This document shows positions 45,701 through 59,056 of a DNA stretch of 64,000 nt, in pieces. Within the stretch, counting starts at the first letter, position 1. Every line of letters starts with the position of its first letter. Below the pieces are notes generated by a model. That model worked only from the letters and a program-made list of their open reading frames with translations, made no database searches and was not told the DNA's origin. The DNA lies in assembly GCF_964204645.1 (NCBI RefSeq), contig NC_134030.1, forward strand, positions 8,368,278 to 8,432,277. The letters are read 5' to 3'. The position numbers and the translations under genes are program-made. This DNA is from Tubulanus polymorphus. Taxonomy: Eukaryota; Nemertea; Palaeonemertea; Tubulaniformes; Tubulanidae.

Positions 45701-47492
45701 TGATCCACGATGAGGAACCAGTGAAAGAGGTTTGTTTATTGTCTGTCTACCACCTATCCATCCTTGCATGTATGCTTTTACATATTTCTACACTGAAAGC
45801 GTCCTTCAATTCCAATCAGAATCAATGTCTCGATGTTTAGTATGCTTCCTCGTAGGGCCCATTACGAAGTTGCACTTGGGTTGATCAGATTTACGATGGC
45901 TTTTCAGTAGTCTGTTTATGGTCGTATAGATGGAGAGTACAAAAAGTCTCAGGAATTTCAGGATATTTTAATTTTTTTCATTGCAGATAATTGCTTTTGT
46001 CAAAGAACAAATGAAGAAAACTGCAAAACTGGTCGAACACGATTTAGTTGTTCAGGTTCGAACTTTTTTTTTGGTCACTTTATACTTTCATTAAATCCGC
46101 CTATTTTTCATTTCGCTGGCTTATTTACCTAATAATTAAAATAATATACTGTATTTAGATGTGGAATTGTATTATGGAAGCTTGTGAGTGGAATAAGAAA
46201 GAAGAACTGGTCGCCGGACAAGCGTTGAAACATCTGAAAATCTACGCTCCTTTGCTGGAAGCGTTGGCAAACACCGCTCGATCCGAGATGACTCTCATGT
46301 TGAAAATTCAGGAATTTTGCTACGAAAACATGAATTTTATGAAAGTTTTCCAGAAGATCATCATTCTTCTTTACAAAGGTAAATGGTTCCTTTCGATTAG
46401 TCGTCAAATGGAGCCTAGTGTACATGGGCGAAGTGACTGGAGACCTGTCAGTCTCGTTGCAAGGCAGTTGAGAGGGCCTGGCTGGATACAATTAGTTGCT
46501 TGAATGTTTCGATGTGTACTAGTTTACTACTCGCTGGTTAGTGACAATCTGTCTTCAGTTCCAGCCATTTGCCCGTGTTCTACTTTTGAGTAAACTGGTT
46601 GTTTTCAGTTCGGTGATATCTGCCATAATCAACAACAAAACATGGCACAGCTGACTAAAACAAAGCAATTTGACATGTGACTTTGGATACCCTCCAGAAT
46701 ATTTGCTACATAACGCATCCCGGTTGCTGTCGATGTGCGCATTGTGGAGCTAGAGATTGGCGTAAGCTACGCAGTTGCTAGTTTCTACTAGATTTTCAGT
46801 GTACGCACTGCTCACTAGCAACAGCATAGTTGATTATTGCAATGTAGGCTAGGCTTAGTACTAAGCATACTGAAATATCGTGAAATTTGCGTTTTCAACC
46901 ACTCTTTTATGTTTTTCTCTACGTAGCGAGGGTTCTTAGTGAAGATGCGATAATCAGGTGGTACAAGAACAGCAGTGAATCGCGTGGCGCATTCTCCTCG
47001 AAAGGACTAAGCGTCTTTCTGGACGATATGAAACAGTTCGTTCACTGGTTGGAAAATGCAGAAGAAGGTTAGTATTATCAGTCACGAACGAATGAGGTAG
47101 CAGCAACGCTAGTGTGACTAGCGAAATTCCACCGCAATCCACCAGGTTTGCTAGTGTACGGTACGACATCAATGCTGAATATCTTCTCAAATTCAATTAA
47201 AATCTCACAATTTTAGAAATTCTATGCATGGCGTTCGAAAATTGGGCCACTTATATAAACTTTTAAGATTAATCAGATCTTCGTCAGTTGTTTGCCTTAT
47301 TTTGGATTGGAATTCCGAAAACTGAGATCAAAGTTTAACGAAAATGAACCAATTTTGATCGAGTTTATCTGATATCATATCTAAGTGGTGCCATCGGGAA
47401 AATCGGAGAATTTCTTTTTGATGAAATTTTTTGCTTCATTTTTTGCAGAATCTTCCGAAGAAGAAGATGAAGATGATGAAGAGGAAAAATAA
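42773..47492 (+). CDS. BZW: BZW1/BZW2, eIF5-mimic protein (5MP)
   Basis: Twelve coding exons: 42773..42833, 42968..43153, 43451..43557, 43656..43721, 43917..44052, 44225..44337, 45466..45552, 45646..45729, 45987..46055, 46159..46378, 46927..47067 and 47449..47492. They total 1314 bases or 437 residues, near the 419 of the vertebrate proteins. The start [20 protein letters not shown] matches the family N-terminus. Further landmarks are [59 protein letters not shown] and [12 protein letters not shown], which belongs to the C-terminal W2 (eIF5C/HEAT) domain. The tail is acidic ([14 protein letters not shown]). The family competes with eIF5 for eIF2 and eIF3 and so tightens start-codon choice; it acts in the cytoplasm. 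The single invertebrate gene is likely ancestral to vertebrate BZW1 and BZW2. The ATG exon begins at 42763 after an acceptor, so a 5' UTR exon lies upstream. A long 3' UTR is likely, with AATAAA at 49278-49283. Confidence 0.95.
45023..45345. mobile_element. CAGGGTCCC repeat, second copy
   Basis: Starts CAGGGTCCCAACGTATACTT; colinear with 16014-16330 (blocks AGAGCAAAATGTGTGAAACT, AAAAAGGATAAAGATTTGCT, GGAGGAGTCTACTGTGATTG). The far end is missing or worn. It lies in BZW intron 6. Confidence 0.65.
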
Positions 47493-49277
47493 TTGTACAT
47501 ATGTTCACTAGAGGGCAGCTCTGCATTGATGATGATGTTTTGTAGCTTTTTTTTATGCATATGCCGTGCCCGCTCGGAATACATGTGTAAATCATCTATT
47601 AGTGTATATATATCCAATATGATATGAATATTAAAAAACATAAGTATGAATGTGCAAACTACGGAGTGCCTATGCTGCCTATAATAACGGGGATATTTTT
47701 CTGTCATGTTAATCTATTATTCGCATTCGTTGTTTAGTTCGAGTGATCGGCTTTCATGAGAATAAGGTCTCATTCCCTATACCCTATATTGTCACCTATG
47801 TAAAACATTTCACCTTCAATGTACTTTGTACGTAAACGGAGCTGCCAACTACCTCCGGGGGGCGCGGACCCCGAACCGGGTATCTATCTTCAGGGAGGAA
47901 AACCGTAGAGATGGTCTCCCGATTATTGTCAAAAAACAATTTGGCGTTCCTGTGATAAGAGCAATAGCTGATTTCTCGTTCGCCTGTCGTGTAGTGTCCT
48001 GTCGATTGGTTGTTGACAGCTCTGATGTAGATATCATCAATGAGTGTGTTCTTAATGTCTAGTGTTGAATTAAATGAATTGGTTTTTTTTTTGAAAAGGA
48101 AATTAGTTCTCTACATAGGGAAGACTCGTACGCTATTTCACCAGCGTTCAATGCGACGAATTATTGACGCTGTATAGAAATGTACTACGTGTATATATAT
48201 ATATAATTATTGTGTGGGCAGTATAGACACAGACATTTGTATGTTTATATATAAATATATATATGGGCTTACAGGTAAAAAGAAAACAAGAAAACTACAG
48301 GCGGTATTTTGATAAATTAGTAAAATCGTCAGTATATTTGTATAACCGTAGCCGCCACCGTCGTTCGTCTCGAGACCGTTCCACTCCGTACACTCACTAG
48401 AAAACAAAAGTCCGATACGATCATATAATATATACATGTATTTATTTTTTATGTGCGTGTGTATGTTTGTATAGGTGTTATATGGATTTGATTATCGAAC
48501 GAAAAAAGGTAGCTAGTTAAATGTGTGTCACAAGTAATACGAACAAAAAGTTGTGTGACGATCTATATGAAAGGGGAAAAATCCAATACACACAGATAGC
48601 GGTTTGAATATCCGCGTCTGAGACTGGATCCGAAAAATCGAATGCGGCTGATAGATTCGTGTTATATTATTTAATTATTACTATTATTATCGGAAGATGG
48701 AATAATTTTCAGTGTAGATTTTTGGAGATGTGTTTTTGTAATGATAAAGGAACGGACTGACACTCTGTACGGGGAAACGACGTGTTGCATACTAGCAGTG
48801 GTCGGTTAGATATTATACACAATATGTGCTGTGTTTATTTCGACGGGAAGGCGTTGTTTTAAAAGAAGAAATTTTACGAGAACAATATATCGTATCTCGT
48901 TAGAAGGTTTTCACCACACCGCCTGCGCCTAATTATATCAGACATTTTTTCATTCTCGTTCGCGGGGAATCGGACTACCAGCATCATGATTTAATCCCTG
49001 CTGGATGTAGATCGTGTGTGTTTCAGTATTTTTAGTATCGGTGTACTGTGTAGTCGACGTGACAGATGATTCGGAAGATAGTTTTTAAAAACACGGTACT
49101 CGTTCGCTCTGTTGAAAATATTAAGATTTGTTTTTCGAACGGAAATTTCCCGCTGTCTCAAGAAATGTTAACAAATTGTCAGAGCGTCGATTTTTAAAGT
49201 ATATGTAACAACAATCGTGAACGTGAGAAACCTTCCTGAAATTTGGGAGTATATTGTATGAAAATGGATTCTCCTGT

Positions 49278-49283
49278 AATAAA
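49278..49283 (+). promoter_or_regulatory. Possible BZW poly(A) signal
   Basis: AATAAA about 1.8 kb after the BZW stop, at the end of an AT-rich stretch without other genes. Confidence 0.4.
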
Positions 49284-51458
49284 GATTGAAGTAACGTATT
49301 TATCTCGGAATTATGTGTTCTTTGAAGGTGTTGGTTTCAAGTCGCCTGAGGAGCCAGATTTTCGTCCGTTTTTGCGTTTTTTTACTCGTGGAGGCTTGAC
49401 GTGTCGATGGTTTTTAGTGGTAAAAGTAAAACACTTAACATAATGTTGGTGCAGAAAAAGTAGTGACAACAAATTTGATTAAGAGGATAAATTCATTAAA
49501 CAAATCATTAAAGTGCCGAGATTCCCGCCACAGTAAGTAAAACTAGCGAGGTCAGATATTGACCGTCTAGTGCTGCTCCTATGTATAACGGTAGCGGGGG
49601 AAACGTGAACTAACATAATACTCGCTTGCCAAAGGCCATAGTGGACAAACTATTTACCGATTTGCGGCCCTGAAACTACTCAACTGGCAATTTTTCTATA
49701 GAAAAAAAGGGTAAGCTTGTATCGGGATAATTCTGTTGGGTAGAGGGCGAAGGGTGTTGATATTCTACATAGATCTGAAATTAATCCTCGTAGAAATGGA
49801 TCAGCGAACAAGGAAGTTTTATTTTTCACAAGTTTGACAAATCCTTTTACATCTTTGTAATAATGACGCCATGCACAAAAGCGCCAGGAATAAAATCACA
49901 CGCGATGGGGCCAAGGGGCTGGTGGAAGCGAGTTCGGGAGGGATACAGGACCGGTGGCATGCGAGGATGACAAAAATCAGGAATTGACTAGAAAAAGAGA
50001 AAGTACAATCTATGCTATTTTCGAATTCAGTTAGTTGCATACATAAATCAGGAATTGACAAGCACCCGAGAAAGAAAAACATCAAGAATTTACAAAGAGT
50101 GACAAGAAAAACTGTATGTTACTCAAAAATAAGAAGGTTTTACTAAATGTCGATTAAAAAAAAAGCAAAATGAAATGGAAGTCAATAATTGTAATCCTTA
50201 ACTTCTACCCCTCGGCAGCCATCTTGATGTACTATGACGTCATGCGAAGTATACGCAAAATCCACATTAGTCCAGCCAACGAACATTTTGGTTCTCGGGC
50301 TTCCATGGGACCTTTATTTTCGTCCTGTCTGTCTGTGGGTGTATCTGTCTTCCAGCTACTCAGCTTCGTTAATAGTGGGCCGACCTTGATGACATTTGGG
50401 TGCAATGTTAGTACACTCTAGTTTTGCAGTACAAAGAATGGGCCTAGTGCGCCAGCTGAAAACCAGGCACTAAAAACTCTGTTCTTCACCGATATGACCT
50501 TAAAGATGAGCCCATAACTGAGGAACGGGGTCGAAATTCTAACATTTTTCTCGACAAAATTTAGCTATTAGCCCTTGGTACAACATATCCAAAATGCAAT
50601 GGGAACTAACGTTTGGGAATTTCCGAGTTTGAGCCTTAACCCGAGAACCGTTGTCGCCTATTTCTAATGACAGCAATCTTTCGAAATGCCAGACGACTGC
50701 GATGTAAAGCTGGCATTCCTATCATTCATTTATTCATACACTTATTGAAACAAAATAAATGATAAGAAGAATATTTTCCTACGATCATTATCTATTCATT
50801 CAATGATATATTATAAAGACAGATAGATGGTGACAGTAAAAAAGTGAAAACTACACGCTTTTGATACACGATTATAGACGAATTATTTTGACTCATTCGT
50901 CCCGTCGCGTTCACGTGAAATGTGTAAGCCTACGAAAACAAAAATAAAAATCTAAACGCCACTGATAGAAAGTTCATTAATAACACCGTCTTCCTGGGGC
51001 ATTGTGCCGAAGAAGCGAAAGTCAACGTAAAATATCTGAAGCAATAATTCATAGCGCGACTCAAAAAACTCGAAACGTCACATTAATACAGATTGCCCGG
51101 GTTAATACGCTCGCGGAAACAAAACCGACGATTCTGATGGATGTATTTTATTGTTGAAATTGTTCACTGAAATATCGCTATTTCAGTTGAATATGCCTTT
51201 TATAACTTGCCGACCGGTATTTTGACCAGTTTTTACTTCGAAGACGCCTTTATCAGTTGCGCAGTGGAGTAATTTCAGAGGTTTGTAATCGACGAGTTTT
51301 GTAATTTCAGATATTTCCAAGATTAAAATATTCGAGACATTTGAAATACTAAATATTTGAAGTGTATATATTATCTTTTTCTCGAATCATAAAGGCATTT
51401 GCATTTGTGATTTGATTTACAGAATTGTGTAGAATAATTCTTACGATGATAATTATCT

Positions 51459-51592
51459 ACAGGCCCGTGCCAAAGGTGGTTTGGGGGTAGCAAACGAACC
51501 TTCTAGAATTTTCAAAGTCCCCTTCAAAAAGTATAATGATCAGGTACTCAAGGTACTCACTTCTTTTAACAAAAATCTCGGCACGGGCCTGT
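51459..51592. mobile_element. Small MITE with ACAGGCCCGTGCC ends
   Basis: Perfect 13-bp inverted ends (ACAGGCCCGTGCC and GGCACGGGCCTGT) bound 134 bp, about 75 bp before the MOXD1-like start codon. Confidence 0.8.
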
Positions 51593-51666
51593 CAGAAACC
51601 TGGCTCAACGATCGTCTAGGTATACGACCGATCTCGATCAAAACCGTTTATTTCTAGGAAGATAAG

Positions 51667-54600
51667 ATGAATCATTGCATTGTCGGGCTATTGGTATTGG
51701 GCGTGGTCGCGCGGTGTGCCGGCCAGTTTCCGCGTAGCGTTTATCTGGACGTCGACGAGACGTTTAAACTAAGCTGGAGATACGACGTGGACGATCGTTC
51801 CATAACTTTTGAAATCGAAGCTAAAACTATCGGATGGGTGGGCCTTGGATTGTCTGCAGACGGGCGGATGAACAACAGTGACCTAGTTTTCGGCTGGAAA
51901 GACAAGAGAACCACATTTGTCAAGGTAATGTGAATTCGTAACGGCTTTGTATTTTCAACGACTGTCGCTCACTGCTTTTTCAGGGGAATTTGAACGATAA
52001 TCTAAAATCAAGAATAATGAACATTTTTCCATAGATACTCTGATTAGAACCTGTTTCATGCTAAAGCATCTATAAATGATAATTTTTTTCGAATCTCCGA
52101 TACAAGGATGCTATTGGTACTGGCAACTTACAGTGGCAGTTAGATACCGATCAGGATTGGAAGGTGAACAATTGGGTGGAGGAAAATGGCTATACGAGAG
52201 CAGAAATATACCGAAAACTGTGTACGGGCGACTACAAACAAGACCGAGTAATAGATGTAAGATTTTTTATTTCACATAACGAACGATGAGTTTTTTAACC
52301 AACGGTGAAACATTACGTCTGCGTTGTGACGATATAGAGAATCACACACTGATATAACGAGAAATGTTTAAAGTCCGAAAAGTTTCCTTAGAGCTAATAA
52401 TTCGACGTTTCGACTATAACCTGATAGTCATCCTTTCATGACTATCAGGTTATAGTCGAAACGTCGAATCAATAAATCATTAGCTTTAGAGAAACTTTTC
52501 GGACTTCATATTTCTCGTTATATCAGTGTGGGATTCCCTGAGTTTATCTAGTTTTTTTATACTGCATGTATCTTTTCCTCTGATATGAATCCTTGTATTT
52601 TCTTTTATCTATCTTCGATGTCTTATTTGCGATCATTCAAAAAAGATATTTACTTCCATATTCTACATACAAAGCGCCTGCCGCTTTTCTCGGCATTTTG
52701 TTTTATAAGGCTAAACAAAAATGATACCTTGATTCTCCTAATCGGCCGGGTCATTTTGTACAATGCAATAGAATCTGTTCATTACTATAGCTGCCGCATC
52801 TGTTATGGTAAGCTTGATCATGATTTAGAAACAAAATGATGTCCAGGGTAGATAAGAAGCCCGGCCGGGTCAATCTTTAAGCTCAGCAGAAAGGAGAAAC
52901 AAGGTATCGATTTTTTAGCCTTGTAGTTGAAGACAAATGCATCTTTTACATGCGTTTTCTAGTTTGAAATAAAAAACACGTTTTAAACACTTTGCAATCT
53001 ACAGAATTCGGCTACATACATGCTTTTCCTGCGCGGCAGAACTCCACCCGAAGACAATAATTTCGACAAGATCACCGGAGTCGTTTGGGGTTCGAGACTT
53101 ATCTACTTACTTGATCCACCGACACCAGAATTCCATAACACACAAGCGAATCTAGCAACTGCAGATCTTCTCATTAAAGATGTAAATAGCTATCGAATCT
53201 GTCGAATTAATCTGAATCGAATTTAATTAAGAAAATTAATCTGATATAGAATCGTGTATGCAGGGGCAGATATAGCGAAATTAGAAGGCCGGTTTTCGAA
53301 AGAAAATTTCTTGGATTAAGCAGCATTGTAATATATTAATTTATATTAATATACAATAGTCTGGCAGAAATTGGATTCTTTTCTTTCACTCGACAGGTTC
53401 AATACGAAGGTACTTCTTTAGTAGTGTGTCGACTTTATGGTTTAACAGAATTTGCTAATATAGCATCCAAGCACCACATAATCAAGGTAAATAGGACAGC
53501 GTTAAATGTTCGGGGGTAATCGCATTATAAATGCGAAAAGGTTTGGTGGAATCCATATGCATTTGCAAGCTCTGCATGCGCGAAGCTTTTTGTGATAGGT
53601 TCGGAAGGTCACTAGTAGATTTTGAAAAATTAATTTAAAGCGTTGAGATGCATCTTACCGACTACTTTAAGTGAATATTTCAATAATGTAAATCATTCTT
53701 GAAACATTTTACAGCATAACCTTTGATTTTCTAATACACGTACAACTATACATTCAATCACATGAAATCTATGTACTGCTACATGTATATTACAGTTTAG
53801 CTCCTGATTCAACTTGGTCCTTTAGTTATGAAACGTTTTCAGTTCTACATGGATTTTCGGCCTACTCATCCAACAGCTTGTACTTTAGTCTACGAAGACA
53901 GTCACATTTTGAGGAGGGTTTTAGAACTCTAAAAGAGTATGAAGCGTTTAGATGCATTTCCCGCGGGAAATATGAGAAATGTGAAAACCCGACGGAAATC
54001 AAGCGCTGGGAGCTGGACAATCGTCGATGAAAAATGAAGTCTATTCATTTGATTAGTGGAATTCAGGATATTGCGGCAGGGGGAGGGGGTAGCTTAACGA
54101 ATATCATCAATATCTTACGTGCGTCGGTCTTCCATCTTTATGTAGGTAAGGTGAAGTAAGACGCGTTGTATGGAAGAATTGCAAACTTGCCCTGCGTGCA
54201 TGCAGAACAATAAAAATTACAACTTCAGAAATAACATTTGAATATACTTTCAGACGGAAGCTATTTTCAATAGTTCAATACCAAAACGTATTTCGCTCTA
54301 CCAGTGCTTCGGCATTCCCAGTAACAACAACGCCGTGCAAGGTGATTGCAGCGACACTTTTATGTCAGTAGGAGGCACCGGAGAAACGACTACGCAAGTT
54401 CTTGCCGAATATCGCGAGAAGTACTGCACTGAGCTTATTGCTACGTTCGGCGAAAATAGCGAGGTCAGTGGCGCTTTCCCTGAAATTGGGGACAGGGGTA
54501 TTATCTCTATATGCAAAAACGAATGCCATATGATCTGAAAACACATGCAGTCCCCCTTAATCATCATCCATTTAAATGGACCAGCATTCATTCAAATGGA

Positions 54601-56532
54601 TTTAGAGCACGATGGAATTATGTTTTTGAATTGACAATTTATGGAAATTAACTAGGGATTTACGTATGCTTATGTGAAAATAAATATTTAGGGCGATTTT
54701 TTATGCGTACGTACACTTAATCTCGTTTATCCTAGGCAATGGTTTTTCCGGATGCCGCCGGTATATCAATCGGGGCGGTCGGTGACGCTCAAAGTTTTCT
54801 CCTCGAATTGAACTACCCAAGGGGTGGACAGAAAGGTAATTCGCCTATACGAGTGAGAGATTTCATTATTTCGTGTTACTTGGTACACCGCGCGAATCTT
54901 ATATTAACATTTAAAAATCAAACATTTAACTCAAGGTGGAACTGATAATTCGGGTATCAGATTAACTTATACTTCGATGTTACGACCCCATGACGCAAGC
55001 ATTCTACAAGTCGGCTCCACACCAACCAAAAACATGGTAATACCACCGCTCTACTATAACGGCTTTTTCGTAGAAGGTCACTGCACGCAAGCATGTTTTA
55101 GTCAGGTAAAAAATCGTAAATGAGCAAATATCCCGGTTCTGGGAACATTCAAAAACTTTTTTCTAAAATAATTTTGTTAGCATTAGGATCCTTCGAAAAG
55201 ATTTCCTTCGAGAATTTAAACTTATCTATGATATTTGCATGAGGCATCAAATATGTTTCGAGTATCTAAGAGCGGTTTCTGCACTCTATATCGGTCCTAT
55301 ATATCTATCAAGGGATTTGCCGGTGTAAATTTCACTGGTGAACAGGAAGTGACGGTATTCGCCGCAAGTATTGCGACGCATCGAACGGCAATGACGACCC
55401 GACTGCGGCACGTGAGGGAGGACAGTATGGGCGTAGAAACTCTCGACAACGAACTACCATTCATCATCAACGATCAGAGATACAATTCTAGAATGCAAAT
55501 ATGGCATCCTCTGTTGAACGTCAAGCTGAAAACGGTAGAATCCTGAACTCAACGAATTTGAAAATAATTCTAAACCTTTTGTAAACGAAGTTTTTAGTAT
55601 GTAAGGTTTTTTCAGAGTGACAAATTTATCGTAGAATGCAAATACGCGCTGGACAATAAAGTGAAATTTGTAAGTAATTTCTGATATGTATTATCACGCA
55701 AAGATTTACCGTCATTCTAGATCAAATATATTGTCATATTTTACCGATTTCAGGGTGGCTTACGCGGAGAGGACGAGATGTGTGTCGGAATGCTGGCCTA
55801 CTATCCAAAAATTCTGCTGTCTCGTTGTATGACGGCCCCTGAACGATCCGGCATCATTCGAATCAATTTGCCAAAGCCGACAAAGGACCAAGTGTACGTT
55901 GACGGTCACCAGCCTATCGTATTCCCACGTGACCTCGATGGATAGTAATCGTGTCTTATTCTTTCTTATCGTTTTCACCTGTAGATATAACGATGTTCAG
56001 TACTACTCAGCTCTGATGTACGGAGTAGATTGGAGGTATGTCGGGATCAGAAACAAGTTCCAGTTACTGACGCTCAGAAATGATGCAGTCGTAGTTTGCA
56101 CCAATTCGAAAACAGGCCAGATCGTCGTAAGTCAAAACGACAATTTTATTCTTACTTTCTATGACGATTAATTAACGTAGCAAAAGATGATCTATATGTA
56201 GAATGGAAAGCGTTACTTTGAATCCGATTTGCCAGAAACGGATCGTTATATCTAGATATTTGATTATCATTTTTCTTATATCAGTAGTTTCCATGAATCG
56301 ATAACGATAGTTTTATTCCTTGCAGCTAAATCGCCTGGTGACTCAGTACCATCGTATTGATAAGATGTACAACGAAACAGATAAATACGTCTGCGTCCGA
56401 CCAGAAGTGGTGACACCGCGCGTGGTCACGGTCTTAGTAACCGGGAAAAATCCTAGCGGATCTTCTGCTGTGAAATCCGTCCAGGGGCTCGTTATGTGTA
56501 CACTTTTCTTGGCAATGCTTCAGTTATATTAA
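51667..56532 (+). CDS. DBH/MOXD1-like DOMON and copper type II monooxygenase-like protein, probably inactive
   Basis: Twelve coding exons: 51667..51924, 52107..52256, 53005..53181, 53397..53486, 54254..54463, 54736..54835, 54936..55105, 55313..55534, 55616..55669, 55754..55893, 55985..56126 and 56326..56532. They give 639 residues (MOXD1 is about 613). A signal peptide (MNHCIVGLLVLGVVARCAGQ) leads a DOMON domain at about 25-185, then the N- and C-terminal monooxygenase domains at about 190-570. Family marks include KHHIIK (His221, His222), SLYQC, GISIG, DNSGIRLTYT, EGHCTQAC and GEDEMC (Met486). The last about 20 residues are hydrophobic, suggesting a membrane or GPI anchor. Active members hydroxylate substrates such as dopamine or tyramine in secretory vesicles. 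Here the third CuH histidine position reads KR (236-237) and the first His of the LHTH motif is Ala406, so catalysis is doubtful. AATAAA is at 56758-56763. Confidence 0.88.
52345..52530. repeat. Long hairpin in MOXD1-like intron 2
   Basis: Arms of about 86-92 bp pair almost throughout, from CACACTGATATAACGAGAAA to ATAACCTGATAGTCA, around the loop TCCTTTCA. The right arm has one extra segment (CAATAAATCAT). The structure is a foldback element or an unusually long hairpin transcript. Confidence 0.88.
52707..52922. mobile_element. GATACCTTG MITE family, copy B
   Basis: Ends AAGGCTAAACAAAAATGATA with CCTTG, and CAAGGTATCGATTTTTTAGC with CTT, are inverted over about 27 bp. It is the best-preserved of three copies. 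Confidence 0.8.
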
Positions 56533-56757
56533 TCATTTAATAACACGGAACTCCTTACTCTAATACATACGCACAGAAGAAATTTGTACAAACAAATATC
56601 ACGGCTTCGCTATAAACAGGCTTGTGTCATAGATTCACTGAAACAAAGATCTTTCTTACACCAACAGTACATAAGTGGTGGTACAATAACGTAGAACATG
56701 TGCACCTGTACTCGCAAATAATTCGTCCGTATTATAAAAGAAATTCATAGTTTTTAC

Positions 56758-56763
56758 AATAAA
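56758..56763 (+). promoter_or_regulatory. Poly(A) signal of the MOXD1-like gene
   Basis: AATAAA 226 bases after the stop codon. Confidence 0.6.
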
Positions 56764-58319
56764 AATAACATTTTATTCATGATCATAACTCATTGTTTTT
56801 ATATTTATACAGAAAGTCAGTACCCAACCCCTCCAACGAGATTTAGGATATGTGAAATCAAGTTAGTTTAAAAAAGCTCAGCAATTGTCGGACAGAGGCT
56901 GGGTCTAGAGTCGGTTTTCTCATTAACACATTTTTTGAAACTGAAGTCCAGACACTGGAACTGTATAGCCAGTGCTCTATTATTCATTATTAATGCTAAT
57001 TTACAAAAACAAATAAGCTATCACAGATTTTGCTTCTTGGAACTCGGTCAGAGCTATAGCATTATGACGGTATGCGATAATAATGGCACAAGGAAAAATA
57101 TCAGAGGGGAAAATATAGCATGGATTTAAATGCCAGAAGGTAATATGCAGTGAATTTAGCTGATAGATACGTTTATCTTGAAATAGCTTCCATATATGTA
57201 ATAATAGCACAAAAGGCTTTGCTTTGATGTAATTAATGATAGCAAGCTGTTGGTTTGTTTTTAATTTGATATTTTTCATAACGATAAAAAGAGAACTTTG
57301 ATTTGATAATTTCAACGAAACTTATGATTCGATTAATTACAACGAAGAATCGTATCAAATTTTTTCACACGCTATTCATTTCATCGTAGATCGATATTTA
57401 TATTATTTCAGACTATCTACTCTTTAACTGGAAGTGAGCGCAATATGAAGGCACCAGAAGGTCGTATTTTTCAATTATTTGGAACAAGAAGAAATGGAAG
57501 GGTGAAGGGAAACATATTTTACAATAGGCGTTTCAAAATGGAAGGGAACAGGAAAAGAATATAAATGAATTGTTTTTTATTTTTTGGATTATTTCTGCAT
57601 AAAAGATAAAAAAGTTGAGTAGAAATTGTGATGAATTTGATTCAAACGATGGGAGAAATCGAAAAATTAACTTTTATGCAAATCACGAGATTGAAAATTA
57701 AGACGAACATTTTAAAAAAGTTGTAAAATCAAGACGGGTATATAACAAAAAAAGATTTTTTGGTTGAAAAATTGTGATGAAAACACGGAGGACTATAACA
57801 ATTTTTTTCTTATTTGATAAATTTTGCAGAATTCTGGGAGGCGGAAAAATGATAAACAATGACTGCGCATTCGCTATTTGATTTCTTTCAATCTAGATAT
57901 ATGTTATAAAAATTTTGAAATCTTATAGTGCGTCATCTGGTGTAGGTAAGAATATCATGTCCAACGTTTACAAACGCTCATGCTCGCCAATTCTCTGTAC
58001 ATTTCTTTCTGGCATTTTTACCTATCGTATATTTTTGCCTCAAGCATTTTTTACCTATGGAATCTTTAACTCTGGCATCATTACCTGCATTCGATTATCA
58101 TAGTCGACAACCGCTTTCATAGCCAGGATTTCAACTCATTCCACATTAAGGAATCATATACAAATGCTGACTAATGAGAGGTTATAACACAAATACAGAC
58201 TTGAATTGTACAAATATTTTCTGTTTTCGTTCTATAAAAGATTATCGGTATGTTGGTTAACACATACGAATCACCCAGCGCCACGCGTTGGTCATCGTGA
58301 TAAAACTTACCCTACGAAC

Positions 58320-58440
58320 ACTAATGTTAACTGGCATCCTCTCACGGCAGGGATTCGAACCTGATAGTATCGCTACACTCAGCCACGGCATGAACCCTGC
58401 CACAGTAGACCAGGTGCGCATGTACATGTGCAACGTTACC
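58320..58440 (-). mobile_element. tRNA-like SINE fragment
   Basis: On the minus strand a perfect B box GGTTCGAATCC follows an A-box-like TGGCTGAGTGT about 24 bases earlier, shorter than in a tRNA gene, so this is a deleted tRNA-derived SINE rather than a functional tRNA. Confidence 0.4.
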
Positions 58441-59056
58441 GCACCAAAACTTGCGGCACCAATCAGATTGCTCGCTGTATAATCGCTAAGATAAATTTCA
58501 CGGAAGAACTATAATGGGCTAAAATAAAACGGGATATCTGATTGGCTGATAATGACATCATTTAAGCTGTGCGCACACGTGGTTGGGTTTCGTACCGTGG
58601 AATCTCGATGCCATGAGGTTCGAATGCCTGCAGGGGGAGGATGGTTGAAGTTTTCAGCCGGCTTTGAAAAAATCAGCGCCACATATTCATACTTATGTGG
58701 GCAGCATTATAACAGAGGTGATTTGTTCATCGAGTTCATCCTCTGGATATTTACATCTCAACCATCTTAGCATACTTCAGCATACAATCATTTCAGTATA
58801 TAAACATATGCAAATGGAAATACTATTTTGGTCACCAACATGGCGTACAACAAGCTATTTTTCTTTTTTTGCTCTGCACCTCGGACATTGCAAACAGCGA
58901 ACGAACATATAGCGGAGTTTTCGGTTTGAAAATTCGATGTGAATCATATACACGGTTTCAATCACGAATCATTAAGGCACTGCGATATTATGGCGGATGA
59001 TCAGAAGCACCTCGTTCGATTATTTCTATTTACGCAAAATCTTAGAAGAATCTAAG

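Larger units (their letters stand above)
47493..51666. other. BZW 3' UTR and spacer to the MOXD1-like gene
   Basis: The first about 1.8 kb probably belongs to the BZW 3' UTR, ending near AATAAA at 49278-49283. The rest shows no gene. Short open frames (for example 49819-50085 minus and 50170-50421 plus) have no recognised product; the latter overlaps a GTCTGTCTGTGGGTGTATCT repeat. Confidence 0.5.
56533..59056. other. Convergent spacer between the MOXD1-like and Ly6 genes
   Basis: Contains the MOXD1-like poly(A) signal (56758-56763), a purine-rich stretch at 57430-57800 and a SINE-like piece at 58320-58440. No gene recognised. Confidence 0.55.

Noticed and set aside
52345-52530. Hammerhead ribozyme in the hairpin arms (GTCGAAACGTC)
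   Set aside because: The required CTGATGA core is absent; CTGATAG is not a substitute, so no ribozyme is called.
53842-54030. Open frame after an AG between MOXD1-like exons 4 and 5
   Set aside because: Its peptide does not fit the family and is in the wrong phase; joining exon 4 directly to 54254 gives the expected continuation.
58320-58440. Functional tRNA gene on the minus strand
   Set aside because: The B box is perfect but the A-to-B distance is too short and no cloverleaf could be drawn.
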